Shown: positions 9,166 to 20,432, numbered from the stretch's first letter. The stretch is DNA of 64,000 bases from Limanda limanda (GCF_963576545.1 NC_083638.1:3643619-3707618); one strand, 5' to 3'. The notes: a model not told the origin generated them from the sequence alone. Numbers and translations: made by a program.

Positions 9166-10197
9166 CTTCAGAATGCGTACATTTTCACCACTTTCTAACT
9201 TTCTGCAAATTTTGGTAAGAAGTTGAGCATGTTAAAGCCCTCAAAAAGCAAATTCATTTGCTTGAATAATAATAAGAAAGAAAAATCTGTCAGTCAGTTT
9301 TTATCTCTATCTTGTTGTGATGACACTCATCTCAATTTGAAGTTGATCCGATGAAAACCCTGGTACAAGTGCATCAAAGAAAAAATGTGGAATATGGCCA
9401 AAATGGCCACTAAATGCAAAATAGCAGGCTTCCTGTTGTGTTCATCCAATTGCACCTAAAGACTTTTTTGTTTGTCTGGTCATGATACACCTGTGTATCG
9501 ATTTTTGTGAAGATCGGTCAATGGGAACACGTTCCAGTGCTCTCGGGGGCACCGTTGAGCCATTTTGCGACGCCCATTGAAAATTCCTTCAGAATACGTA
9601 CATTTTCACCACTTTCTAACTTTTTGCAAATTTTGGTAAGAAGTTGAGCATGTTAAAGCCCTCAAAAAGCCAATTCATTTGCCTGAATAATAATAATAAA
9701 TAAAGTTTCCTTTGATCTAGGAAGACTGAAATCAAAGGATTCATGGTCCATGTATGTCCGCGCTACAGAACATCGTGTTTTAATGGCGTGTAATCAAATT
9801 TTGACGCCACGCCATGGTCACACCGTGTGATTAAAAAAAAATCCGTCAGTCAGTTTTTATCTCCATCTTGTTGTGATGACACTCATCTCAATTTGAAGTT
9901 GATCCGATGAAAACCCTGGTACAAGTGTATCAAAGAAAAAATGTGGAATATGGCCAAAATGGCCACTAAATACAAAATATCAGGCTTCCTGTTTTGTTTT
10001 TACAATTTTTTGTGAAGATAGGTCAATGGGAACACCTTCCGGGGGTCTCGGGGGGTCTCGGGGGGCACCGTTGAGCCTTTTTGCGACACCCATTAAAAAT
10101 TCCTTCAGAATACGTAAATTTTCACCACTTTCTAACTTTCTGCAAATTTTGGTAAGAAGTTGAGCATGTTAAAGCCCTCAAAAAGCCAATTCATTTG

Positions 10198-10264
<67 letters not shown>

Positions 10265-10322
10265 CCTTACAATTTCAATAGGGTCTCACCAGACACCTTT
10301 GATGTCTGTGCTCGGGCCCTAA
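9166..10322 (+). mobile_element. Three joined partial Helentron-like units
   Basis: Pieces of the window's main repeat, all in forward orientation: a 3' part (9166-9290), a 5'-truncated unit (9298-9696) and another 5'-truncated unit (9697-10322) that reaches the 3' end with its stem-loop and CTAA. A (TAA)n tract spans 10202-10264. Reading (AAT)n as codons gives runs of Asn that are not protein. Confidence 0.85.
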
Positions 10323-10484
10323 TAAATATACAAATATACGGAGGAAAACTTCAGTTTGGTTTTGTTGCATTTAATTGAAATTTGAATAAAAAGAAAGGAA
10401 GCGAAAAAGGAGGGAACAAGGAAGGAAGATAAGAAGCGATGGAGAAAAGAAGACAATACAACATTAATATTAACTAAAATTTTT
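10323..10484. repeat. Spacer shared with 23093-23254
   Basis: A ~160 bp purine-rich spacer (AAATATACAAATATACGGAGG at its start) repeated almost exactly between the corresponding units at 23.1 kb, so the surrounding ~1 kb was copied as one piece. Confidence 0.9.
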
Positions 10485-11179
10485 AGGGCTGCAAAGCAGC
10501 ACTGGGTGGGCCCGAGCACATCCATTTTGAAGCGTTGCATGCTTTTTGTCTGAAAAAACAAAAATAACCAGTTCTGAGAGAGAAAGAGACGTGACCTTTG
10601 CAAGACATAAAGTTTCCTTTGATCTAGGAAGACTGAAATCAAAGGATTCATGGTCCATGTATGTCCGCGTTACAGAACATCGTGTTTTAATGGCGTGTAA
10701 TCAAACTTTGACGCCACGCCACGGTCACACCGTGTGATTAAAAAAAAATCCGTCAGTCAGTTTTTATCTCCATCTTGTTGTGATGACACTCATCTCAATT
10801 TTAAGTTGATCCGATGAAAACCCTGGTACAAGTGCATCAAAGAAAAAATGTGGAATATGGCCAAAATGGCCACTAAATACAAAATATCAGGCTTCCTGAT
10901 TTGTTTTTACAATTGCACCCAGAGACTTTTTTGTTTGTTTGGTCATGATACACCTGTATATCGATTTTTGTGAAGATAGGTCAATGGGAACACCTTCCGG
11001 GGGTCTCGGGGGGTCTCGGGGGGCACCGTTGAGCCATTTTGCGACGCCCATTGAAAATTCCTTCAGAATACGTAAATTTTCACCACTTTCTAACTTTCTG
11101 CAAATTTTGGTAAGAAGTTGAGCATGTTAAAGCCCTCAAAAAGCCAATTCATTTGCCTGAATAATAATAATAATAATAA
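10485..11179 (+). mobile_element. Helentron-like non-autonomous unit, lacks 3' module
   Basis: Begins TTTTAGGGCTGCAAAGCAGC and ends in the CCTGAA(TAA)n tract without the final 3' stem-loop module. Inner landmarks used to define the family: a 9 bp stem (TCCTTTGAT pairing with ATCAAAGGA) near 10615-10645, a CACGGT/ACCGTG hairpin near 10721-10735, and GGCCAAAATGGCC near 10859. No protein is likely to be encoded. Confidence 0.85.
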
Positions 11180-11296
11180 ATACAACAGGACGTGGTGGAA
11201 GGCTGCGATTATGGGATAGGGAAGAACCAAGATCAGTTTATTTCTAAAGAAATAATATACAACCAGACGTGTTGATGATAAAGTATAAATCCTCAC
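11180..11296. other. Presumed intron/flank of the Bax-inhibitor-like gene
   Basis: Non-repetitive DNA between the Helentron unit and the last visible tmbim6-like exon. The expected final exon (C-terminal hydrophobic and lysine-rich tail) was not found here. Confidence 0.5.
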
Positions 11297-12020
11297 CAGA
11301 CGCAGTCCTTTTCTCCGCTCTCTGCCTCCTCCTCGATGGGAGCGTCAAGCTCCATGAGGATGAAGATGGTGGTCAGCCCCACGTACATGTGAACCTGTCC
11401 CAAAGAAAAACACACGTTAGTGACACGTCCACTGTGACACACAACCCATCAAAGCTTCAGTGTGGGTGAGATCTAACAACCTTTAACAGCATCAAATCTC
11501 CGTCGAACACATTCATCATGGACAACAGGAACAGGAGGGAGAGACCAGACATCAGGGTGACTGAGAGGAAAAAACAGGTTCATACAAAAACATAAAGAAG
11601 AGAAGAAATCCAACATGAGAGCCGGTCCTCGATATTCACTTTGCCTTCACGTATGTTTGACCAAAAATATAATTTCTCTGGTGGACAAAAAAAGCGTTAT
11701 TTACAAAATAAAACATTAAAAGATGATTTGTACAAGGTCACAACCATGAGAAGGTGATTTACCTCCCAGGAACAGGTAGCTCCTGCGCTTGGCGTACAGG
11801 GCGCTGAAGGTGAAGCAGACAAAGATCACCGAGGTCCAGAGGAAAGCCGTCACAATGTAGCTGAGGAGAAACAAACCAGAAAAACTGTAAGTTCTCAGTA
11901 AAGACACTAATTTCCTTAGGACCTGTACACAACCTCAAAACATCACTTGTGCACTGAGTAGCTTCACACACATCGGATGGATGGCGATGACAAAGTCCAT
12001 TGTGGGGCCGAGACCAACAC
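11297..12020 (-). CDS. tmbim6: Bax inhibitor-1 (TMBIM6)-like, four exons, partial
   Basis: TMBIM6 is a multi-pass ER membrane protein that limits ER calcium load and cell death. Four minus-strand exons with GT-AG borders join in frame: 12020-11972 ([15 protein letters not shown]), 11860-11763 ([20 protein letters not shown], then [11 protein letters not shown]), 11560-11481 ([18 protein letters not shown]) and 11394-11297 ([11 protein letters not shown], ending GEKDCVW at a GTGAGG donor). [12 protein letters not shown] and the MSGLSxLFLxSMMN segment are highly characteristic. Missing: the N-terminal ~100 residues upstream and the last exon downstream; both sides run into Helentron arrays. The exon at 11394-11297 is about one codon short and diverges where the sixth membrane segment should be, so this may be a diverged paralogue or decaying copy rather than the main gene. 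No stop or frameshift is seen in the visible exons. Confidence 0.75.
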
Positions 12021-12205
12021 CTGCAAACAAAGGAAGACAAACACTGCTGTAATAATGACAATAAGGAATCCTGGGATTAAGCACAGTTATTATTATAGGA
12101 TTTTTACCTTAAAAAAGTGATTTAAAATAAAATTATTCCTAGAGATCCAACATCAAAATAAAAATATGATAGCAAAAATACAGTATCAAAATATGTAAAA
12201 TTTCT
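12021..12205. other. Non-coding gap, nothing recognised
   Basis: AT-rich DNA between the first visible tmbim6-like exon and the next Helentron unit. No further upstream exon was found. Confidence 0.5.
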
Positions 12206-12866
12206 AGGGCTGCAAAGCAGCACTGGGCGGGCCCGAGCACATGCATTTTGAAGCGTTGCATGCGTTTTGCCTGAAAATAATAAAAAAACAGGGATTCCTT
12301 TGATATTTGACCGGCTCAGCATCAAAGGATTCATGGTCGATGTATGTACAGAACATCGTGTTTTAATATCCAGGACATCGTGTTTTCATGGCGTGTAATC
12401 AAACTTTGACGACACGCCACGGTCACACCGTGTGACTAAAAAAAAATCCGTCAGTCAGTTTTTATCTCCATCTTGTTGTGATGACACTCATCTCAATTTG
12501 AAGTTGATCCGATGAAAACCCTGGAACAAGTGCATCAAAGAAAAAATGTGGAATATGGCCAAAATGGCCACTAAATGCAAAATAGCAGGCTTCCTGTTGT
12601 GTTCATCCAATTGCACCTAAAGACTTTTTTGTTTGTCTGGTCATGATACACCTGTGTATCGATTTTTGTGAAGATCGGTCAATGGGAACACGTTCCAGGG
12701 CTCTCGGGGGCACCGTTGAGCCATTTTGCGACGCCCATTGAAAATTCCTTCAGAATACGTACATTTTCACCACTTTCTAACTTTTTGCAAATTTTGGTAA
12801 GAAGTTGAGCATGTTAAAGCCCTCAAAAAGCCAATTCATTTGCCTGAATAATAATAATAATAATAA
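12206..12866 (+). mobile_element. Helentron-like unit, variant 5' subfamily
   Basis: 5' end TTTCTAGGGCTGC, with CACTGGGCGGGCCCGAGCACATGC and a replaced next ~100 bp (GCCTGAAAATAATAAAAAAAC, then TTTGATATTTGACCGG). It retains the rest of the body and lacks the 3' module. A near copy is at 18158-18830. Confidence 0.85.
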
Positions 12867-13594
12867 ATAAAGTTTCCTTTGATCTAGGAAGACTGAAATC
12901 AAAGGATTCATGGTCCATGTATGTCCGCGTTACAGAACATCGTGTTTTAATGGCGTGTAATCAAACTTTGACGCCACGCCACGGTCACACCGTGTGATTA
13001 AAAAAAAATCCGTCAGTCAGTTTTTATCTCCATCTTGTCGTGATGACACTCATCTCAATTTGAAGTTGATCCGATGAAAACCCTGGTACAAGTGTATCAA
13101 AGAAAAAATGTGGAATATGGCCAAAATGGCCACTAAATGCAATATAGCAGGCTTCCTGTTGTGTTTTTCCAATTGCACCCAGAGACTTTTTTGTTTGTCT
13201 GGTCATGATACACCTGTATATCGATTTTTGTGAAGATAGGTCAATGGGAACACCTTCCGGGGGTCTCGGGCTGTCTCGGGGGGCACCGTTGAGCCATTTT
13301 GCGACGCCCATTGAAAATTCCTTCAGAATACGTAAATTTTCACCACTTTCTAACTTTCTGCAAATTTTGGTAAGAAGTTGAGCATGTTAAAGCCCTCAAA
13401 AAGCCAATTCATTTGCCTGAATAATAATAATAATAATAATAAATTTTCACCACTTTCTAACTTTCTGCAAATTTTGGTAAGAAGTTGAGCATGTTAAAGC
13501 CCTCAAAAAGCCAATCACTTTGCCTGAATAATAATAATAATAATAATTAAAGCCCTCAAAAAGCCAATTCATTTGCCTGAATAATAATAATAAT
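12867..13594 (+). mobile_element. Partial Helentron-like units
   Basis: A 5'-truncated unit starting at AAGTTTCCTTTGATC (12867-13440), then two 3' fragments (13440-13547 and 13548-13594), each ending in (TAA)n. They look like successive insertions or copy-joins at the trinucleotide tract. Confidence 0.8.
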
Positions 13595-13595
13595 T

Positions 13596-14345
13596 AGGGC
13601 TGCAAAGCAGCACTGGGTGGGCCCGAGCACATCCATTTTGAAGCGTTGCATGCTTTTTGTCTGAAAAAACAAAAATAACCAGTTCTGAGAGAGAAAGAGA
13701 CGTGACCTTTGCAAGACATAAAGTTTCCTTTGATCTAGGAAGACTGAAATCAAAGGATTCATGGTCCATGTATGTCCGCGTTACAGAACATCGTGTTTTA
13801 ATGGCGTGTAATCAAATTTTGACGCCACGCCACGGTCACACCGTGTGATTAAAAAAAAATCCGTCAGTCAGTTTTTATCTCCATCTTGTTGTAATGACAC
13901 TCATCTCAATTTGAAGTTGATTCGATGAAAACCCTGGTACAAGTGTATCAAAGAAAAAATGTGGAATATGGCCAAAATGGCCACTAAATACAAAATATCA
14001 GGCTTCCTGATTTGTTTTTACAATTGCACCCAGAGACTTTTTTGTTTGTTTGGTCATGATACACCTGTATATCGATTTTTGTGAAGATAGGTCAATGGGA
14101 ACACCTTCCGGGGGTCTCGGGGGTCTCGGGGGGCACCGTTGAGCCATTTTGCGACGCCCATTGAAAATTCCTTCAGAATACGTAAATTTTCACCACTTTC
14201 TAACTTTCTGCAAATTTTGGTAAGAAGTTGAGCATGTTAAAGCCCTCAAAAAGCCAATTCATTTGCCTGAATAATAATAATAATAATCCTTACAATTTCA
14301 ATAGGGTCTCACCAGACACCTTTGATGTCTGTGCTCGGGCCCTAA
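13596..14345 (+). mobile_element. Full-length Helentron-like unit (750 bp)
   Basis: Has both ends: AGGGCTGCAAAGCAGC at 13596, and the stem-loop followed by TGCTCGGGCCCTAA, ending at 14345. The 3' end is followed by TAATAAT, so insertion fits an A/T target inside (AAT)n. Confidence 0.88.
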
Positions 14346-14350
14346 TAATA

Positions 14351-14407
14351 ATCCTTACAATTTCAATAGGGTCTCACCAGACACCTTTGATGTCTGTGCT
14401 CGGGCCC

Positions 14408-14410
<3 letters not shown>
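14351..14410 (+). mobile_element. Solo Helentron 3' module
   Basis: A ~60 bp 3' terminus only: CCTTACAATTTCAATAGGG, stem-loop CAGACACCTTTGATGTCTG, and CTAA. It is separated from the preceding complete 3' end by a few bases. Confidence 0.88.
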
Positions 14411-14438
<28 letters not shown>

Positions 14439-14523
14439 GAATAATAATAATAATAATAATAACTAATTAAAGCCCTCAAAAAGCCAATTCACTTGCCTGA
14501 ATAATAATAATAATAAAATTTTT
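14411..14523 (+). repeat. AAT-rich tract and 3' fragment
   Basis: Imperfect (TAA)n and a 50 bp piece (about 14467-14517) containing AAAGCCCTCAAAAAGCCAA. An almost identical arrangement follows at 16553-16671. Confidence 0.8.
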
Positions 14524-15214
14524 AGGGCTGCAAAGCAGCACTGGGTGGGCCCGAGCACATCCATTTTGAAGCGTTGCATGCTTTTTGTCTGAAAAAAACA
14601 AAAATAACCAGTTCTGAGAGAGAGAGAGACGTAACCTTTGCAAGACATAAAGTTTCCTTTGATCTAGGAAGACTGAAATCAAAGGATTCATGGTCCATGT
14701 TTGTCCGCGTTACAGAACATCGTGTTTTAATGGCGTGTAATCAAACTTTGACACCACGCCACGGTCACACCGTGTGATTAAAAAAAAATCTGTCAGTCAG
14801 TTTTTATCTCCATCTTGTTGTGATGACACTCATCTCAATTTGAAGTTGATCCGATGAAAACCCTGGTACAAGTGTATCAAAGAAAAAATGTGGAATATGG
14901 CCAAAATGGCCACTAAATGCAAAATAGCAGGCTTCCTGTTGTGTTTTTCCAATTGCACCAAGAGACTTTTTTGTTTGTCTGGTCATGATACACCTGTATA
15001 TCGATTTTTGTGAAGATAGGTCAATGGGAACACCTTCCGGGGGTCTCGGGCTGTCTCGGGGGGCACCGTTGAGCCATTTTGCGACGCCCATTGAAAATTC
15101 CTTCAGAATACGTAAATTTTCACCACTTTCTAACTTTCTGCAAATTTTGGTAAGAAGTTGAGCATGTTAAAGCCCTCAAAAAGCCAATTCATTTGCCTGA
15201 ATAATAATAATAAT
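14524..15214 (+). mobile_element. Helentron-like unit, lacks 3' module
   Basis: 5' end intact; it stops after (TAA)n, where a 3' fragment of another unit (15215-15335) begins at GAAAATTCCTTCAG. Confidence 0.85.
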
Positions 15215-15353
15215 GAAAATTCCTTCAGAATACGTAAATTTTCACCACTTTCTAACTTTCTGCAAATTTTGGTAAGAAGTTGAGCATGTTAAAGCCCTCA
15301 AAAAGCCAATTCATTTGCCTGAATAATAATAATAAATATTAACTAAAATTTTT
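15215..15353 (+). mobile_element. Helentron-like 3' fragment
   Basis: The last ~120 bp of the body only, ending in (TAA)n, joined to the AACTAAAATTT that precedes the next unit. Confidence 0.8.
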
Positions 15354-16023
15354 AGGGCTGCAAAGCAGCACTGGGTGGGCTCGAGCACATCCATTTTGAA
15401 GCGTTGCATGCTTTTTGTCTGAAAAAACAAAAATAACCAGTTCTGAGAGAGAAAGAGACGTGACCTTTGCAAGACATAAAGTTTCCTTTGATCTAAGAAG
15501 ACTGAAATCAAAGGATTCATGGTCCATGTATGTCCGCGTTACAGAACATCGTGTTTTAATGGCGTGTAATCAAATTTTGACGCCACGCCACGGTCACACC
15601 GTGTGATTAAAAAAAATCCGTCAGTCAGTTCTTATCTCCATCTTGTTGTGATGACACTCATCTCAATTTGAAGTTGATCCGATGAAAACCCTGGTACAAG
15701 TGTATCAAAGAAAAAATGTGGAATATGGCCAAAATGGCCACTAAATACAAAATATCAGGCTTCCTGTTTTGTTTTTACAATTGCACCCAGAGACTTTTTT
15801 GTTTGTTTGGTCATGATACACCTGTATATCGATTTTTGTGAAGATAGGTCAATGGGAACACCTTCCGGGGGTCTCGGGGGGTCTCAGGGGGCACCGTTGA
15901 GCCATTTTGCGACGCCCATTGAAAATTCCTTCAGAATACGTAAATTTTCACCACTTTCTAACTTTCTGCTAATTTTGGTAAGAAGTTGAGCATGTTAAAG
16001 CCCTCAAAAAGCCAATTCATTTG

Positions 16024-16076
<53 letters not shown>
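15354..16076 (+). mobile_element. Helentron-like unit with long (TAA)n
   Basis: 5' end intact; the tract at about 16028-16076 takes the place of the 3' module. Confidence 0.85.
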
Positions 16077-16077
<1 letters not shown>

Positions 16078-16549
16078 GTACAAGTGTATCAAAGAAAAAA
16101 TGTGGAATATGGCCAAAATGGCCACTAAATGCAAAATAGCAGGCTTCCTGTTGTGTTTTTCCAATTGCACCAAGAGACTTTTTTGTTTGTCTGGTCATGA
16201 TACACCTGTATATCGATTTTTGTGAAGATAGGTCAATGGGAACACCTTCCGGGGGTCTCGGGCTGTCTCGGGGGGCACCGTTGAGCCATTTTGCGACGCC
16301 CATTGAAAATTCCTTCAGAATACGTAAATTTTCACCACTTTCTAACTTTCTGCAAATTTTGGTAAGAAGTTGAGCATGTTAAAGCCCTCAAAAAGCCAAT
16401 TCATTTGCCTGAATAATAATAATAATAATCCTTACAATTTCAATAGGGTCTCACCAGACACCTTTGATGTCTGTGCTCGGGCCCTAATAATAATCCTTAC
16501 AATTTCAATAGGGTCTCACCAGACACCTTTGATGTCTGTGCTCGGGCCC

Positions 16550-16580
<31 letters not shown>

Positions 16581-16671
16581 GAATAATAATAATAATAATA
16601 ATAACTAATTAAAGCCCTCAAAAAGCCAATTCACTTGCCTGAATAATAATAATAATAATAATAAAATTTTT
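16077..16671 (+). mobile_element. 5'-truncated unit plus extra 3' module
   Basis: Starts in mid-body at GTACAAGTGTATC and reaches CTAA at 16487. A solo 3' module occupies 16493-16552, followed by an AAT tract and a 50 bp 3' fragment. The stretch from about 14.1 kb repeats here with a spacing of about 2.14 kb. Confidence 0.82.
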
Positions 16672-17426
16672 AGGGCTGCAAAGCAGCACTGGGTGGGCCC
16701 GAGCACATCCATTTTGAAGCGTTGCATGCTTTTTGTCTGAAAAAAACAAAAATAACCAGTTCTGAGAGAGAGAGAGACGTAACCTTTGCAAGACATAAAG
16801 TTTCCTTTGATCTAGGAAGACTGAAATCAAAGGATTCATGGTCCATGTTTGTCCGCGTTACAGAACATCGTGTTTTAATGGCGTGTAATCAAACTTTGAC
16901 ACCACGCCACGGTCACACCGTGTGATTAAAAAAAAATCTGTCAGTCAGTTTTTATCTCCATCTTGTTGTGATGACACTCATCTCAATTTGAAGTTGATCC
17001 GATGAAAACCCTGGTACAAGTGTATCAAAGAAAAAATGTGGAATATGGCCAAAATGGCCACTAAATGCAAAATAGCAGGCTTCCTGTTGTGTTTTTCCAA
17101 TTGCACCAAGAGACTTTTTTGTTTGTCTGGTCATGATACACCTGTATATCGATTTTTGTGAAGATAGGTCAATGGGAACACCTTCCGGGGGTCTCGGGCT
17201 GTCTCGGGGGGCACCGTTGAGTCATTTTGCGACGCCCATTGAAAATTCCTTCAGAATACGTAAATTTTCACCACTTTCTAACTTTCTGCAAATTTTGGTA
17301 AGAAGTTGAGCATGTTAAAGCCCTCAAAAAGCCAATTCATTTGCCTGAATAATAATAATAATAATAATCCTTACAATTTCAATAGGGTCTCACCAGACAC
17401 CTTTGATGTCTGTGCTCGGGCCCTAA
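16672..17426 (+). mobile_element. Full-length Helentron-like unit
   Basis: Both ends present (AGGGCTGC to CTAA, 755 bp). Closely matches the unit at 14524, sharing its GTTTGTCCGCG variant. Confidence 0.87.
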
Positions 17427-17432
17427 TAATAA

Positions 17433-17491
17433 TCCTTACAATTTCAATAGGGTCTCACCAGACACCTTTGATGTCTGTGCTCGGGCCCTAA
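17433..17491 (+). mobile_element. Solo Helentron 3' module
   Basis: A complete stem-loop and CTAA directly joined to GAAGCGTTGC, which is the interior of another unit. The junction falls at the CTAA/T boundary. Confidence 0.87.
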
Positions 17492-18157
17492 TGAAGCGTT
17501 GCATGCTTTTTGTCTGAAAAAACAAAAATAACCAGTTCTGAGAGAGAGAGAGAGGTAACCTTTGCAAGACATAAAGTTTCCTTTGATCTAGGAAGACTGA
17601 AATCAAAGGATTCATGGTCCATGTATGTCCGCGTTACAGAACATCGTGTTTTAATGGCGTGTAATCAAACTTTGACACCACGCCACGGTCACACCGTGTG
17701 ATTAAAAAAAAATCTGTCAGTCAGTTTTTATCTCCATCTTGTTGTGATGACACTCATCTCAATTTGAAGTTGATCCGATGAAAACCCTGGTACAAGTGTA
17801 TCAAAGAAAAAATGTGGAATATGGCCAAAATGGCCACTAAATGCAAAATAGCAGGCTTCCTGTTGTGTTTTTCCAATTGCACCAAGAGACTTTTTTGTTT
17901 GTCTGGTCATGATACACCTGTATATCGATTTTTGTGAAGATAGGTCAATGGGAAAACCTTCTGGGGGTCTCGGGGGGTCTCGGGGGGCACCGTTGAGCCA
18001 TTTTGCAACGCCCATTGAAAATTCCTTCAGAATATGTAAATTTTCACCACTTTCTAACTTTCTGCAAATTTTGGTAAGAAGTTGAGCATGTTAAAGCCCT
18101 CAAAAAGCCATTTCATTTGCCTGAATAATAATAATAATAATAAACAATAAAATTTCT
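17492..18157 (+). mobile_element. Helentron-like unit lacking the first ~55 bp
   Basis: Starts at GAAGCGTTGCATGC and ends in (TAA)n at about 18143. Confidence 0.82.
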
Positions 18158-18830
18158 AGGGCTGCAAAGCAGCACTGGGCGGGCCCGAGCACATGCATTT
18201 TGAAGCGTTGCATGCGTTTTGCCTGAAAATAATAAAAAAACAGGGATTCCTTTGATATTTGACCGGCTCAGCATCAAAGGATTCATGGTCGATGTATGTA
18301 CAGAACATCGTGTTTTAATATCCAGGACATCGTGTTTTCATGGCGTGTAATCAAACTTTGACGACACGCCACGGTCACACCGTGTGACTAAAAAAAAATC
18401 CGTCAGTCAGTTTTTATCTCCATCTTGTTGTGATGACACTCATCTCAATTTGAAGTTGATCCGATGAAAACCCTGGAACAAGTGCATCAAAGAAAAAATG
18501 TGGAATATGGCCAAAATGGCCACTAAATGCAAAATAGCAGGCTTCCTGTTGTGTTCATCCAATTGCACCTAAAGACTTTTTTGTTTGTCTGGTCATGATA
18601 CACCTGTATATCGATTTTTGTGAAGATAGGTCAATGGGAACACCTTCCGGGGGTCTCGGGCTGTCTCGGGGGGCACCGTTGAGCCATTTTGCGACGCCCA
18701 TTGAAAATTCCTTCAGAATACGTACATTTTCACCACTTTCTAACTTTTTGCAAATTTTGGTAAGAAGTTGAGCATGTTAAAGCCCTCAAAAAGCCAATTC
18801 ATTTGCCTGAATAATAATAATAATAATAAA
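18158..18830 (+). mobile_element. Helentron-like unit, variant 5' subfamily
   Basis: Same subfamily as 12206-12866, with TTTCTAGGGCTGC and the GACCGGCTCAGC block. No 3' module. Confidence 0.85.
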
Positions 18831-19355
18831 TAAAGTTTCCTTTGATCTAGGAAGACTGAAATCAAAGGATTCATGGTCCATGTATGTCCGCGCTACAGAA
18901 CATCGTGTTTTAATGGCGTGTAATCAAATTTTGACGCCACGCCACGGTCACACCGTGTGATTAAAAAAAAATCCGTCAGTCAGTTTTTATCTCCATCTTG
19001 TTGTGATGACACTCATCTCAATTTGAAGTTGATCCGATGAAAACCCTGGTACAAGTGTATCAAAGAAAAAATGTGGAATATGGCCAAAATGGCCACTAAA
19101 TACAAAATATCAGGCTTCCTGTTTTGTTTTTACAATTTTTTGTGAAGATAGGTCAATGGGAACATCTTCCGGGGGTCTCGGGGGGTCTCGGGGGGCACCG
19201 TTGAGCCATTTTGCGACACCCATTAAAAATTCCTTCAGAATACGTAAATTTTGACCACTTTCTAACTTTCTGCAAATTTTGGTAAGAAGTTGAGCATGTT
19301 AAAGCCCTCAAAAAGCCAATTCATTTGCCTGAATAATAATAATAATAATAATAAA
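18831..19355 (+). mobile_element. 5'-truncated Helentron-like unit
   Basis: Starts AAAGTTTCCTTTGATC and has a ~50 bp internal deletion near 19133-19140 (ACAATTTTTTGTGAAGAT), shared with the piece at about 10005. Confidence 0.8.
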
Positions 19356-19759
19356 TATGACATCATTTATGCTATTAATTGGTGATTTAATTTGGCATTC
19401 GTGTATGAAAGTTACTGTGGTACTTTACTAGATATGTTTCCAGCAGACGCTTATTTAGACTACTAAATTACTCAAAGTGAAATGATGACAATCATTGTCG
19501 GATGTCCTGAAAGGCCCCAGGTCGAACATTAACATATATGTCTAAATAAAATGACTTGAAGAAAGTGCTGTGTGCACAGCCATTTGAAAAACAGTAAAAA
19601 GGAAACATTAAAATTATTTACAATAAAAATGAAATACTGAACCGTATAAATACAGCAGTTTAGAATACATTTCTTCAGTAACAAAAACAACTAGCATCTG
19701 CTAATGTTGTGGCACAAAATGTAAGTCTGAACTAAAATATATGAAAATAGAACATTTTT
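19356..19759. other. Non-repeat island upstream of a unit
   Basis: About 400 bp with no recognised gene. Its last ~60 bp (GCATCTGCTAATG to AAATAGAAC) recur, inverted, beside two reverse-oriented units at 40.4 and 41.4 kb. Confidence 0.7.
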
Positions 19760-20432
19760 AGGGCTGCAAAGCAGCACTGGGTGGGCCCGAGCACATCCAT
19801 TTTGAAGCGTTGCATGCTTTTTGTCTGAAAAAACAAAAATAACCAGTTCTGAGAGAGAGAGAGAGACGTAACCTTTGCAAGACATAAAGTTTCCTTTGAT
19901 CTAGGAAGACTGAAATCAAAGGATTCATGGTCCATGTATGTCCGCGTTACAGAACATCATGTTTTAATGGCGTGTAATCAAACTTTGACGCCACGCCACG
20001 GTCACACTGTGTGATTAAAAAAAAATCCGTCAGTCAGTTTTTATCTCCATCTTGTCGTGATGACACTCATCTCAATTTGAAGTTGATCCGATGAAAACCC
20101 TGGTACAAGTGTATCAAAGAAAAAATGTGGAATATGGCCAAAATGGCCACTAAATGCAATATAGCAGGCTTCCTGTTGTGTTTTTCCAATTGCACCCAGA
20201 GACTTTTTTGTTTGTCTGGTCATGATACACCTGTGTATCGATTTTTGTGAAGATAGGTCAATGGGAACACCTTCCGGGGGTCTCGGGCTGTCTCGGGGGG
20301 CACCGTTGAGCCATTTTGCGACGCCCATTGAAAATTCCTTCAGAATACGTAAATTTTCACCACTTTCTAACTTTCTGCAAATTTTGGTAAGAAGTTGAGC
20401 ATGTTAAAGCCCTCAAAAAGCCAATTCATTTG

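Noticed and set aside
10485..10500. TTAGGG at unit ends as telomere-like repeats
   Set aside because: It occurs once per unit end as part of the terminal inverted repeat and is never in tandem.
14804..15091. A 95-codon frame (MGVAKWLNGAPRDS at its start) found in many units, antisense to the unit, for example 14804-15091, 22585-22872 and 39849-40136
   Set aside because: It recurs because the DNA repeat recurs. The changes between copies do not favour synonymous sites by eye, many copies are truncated or broken, and no domain is recognisable. A codon-substitution test on many copies would be needed to revive it.
15986..16225. Poly-Asn frames next to (AAT)n, for example 10160-10378, 15986-16225 and 26633-26902
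   Set aside because: They are translations of the trinucleotide microsatellite and change with its phase and length.
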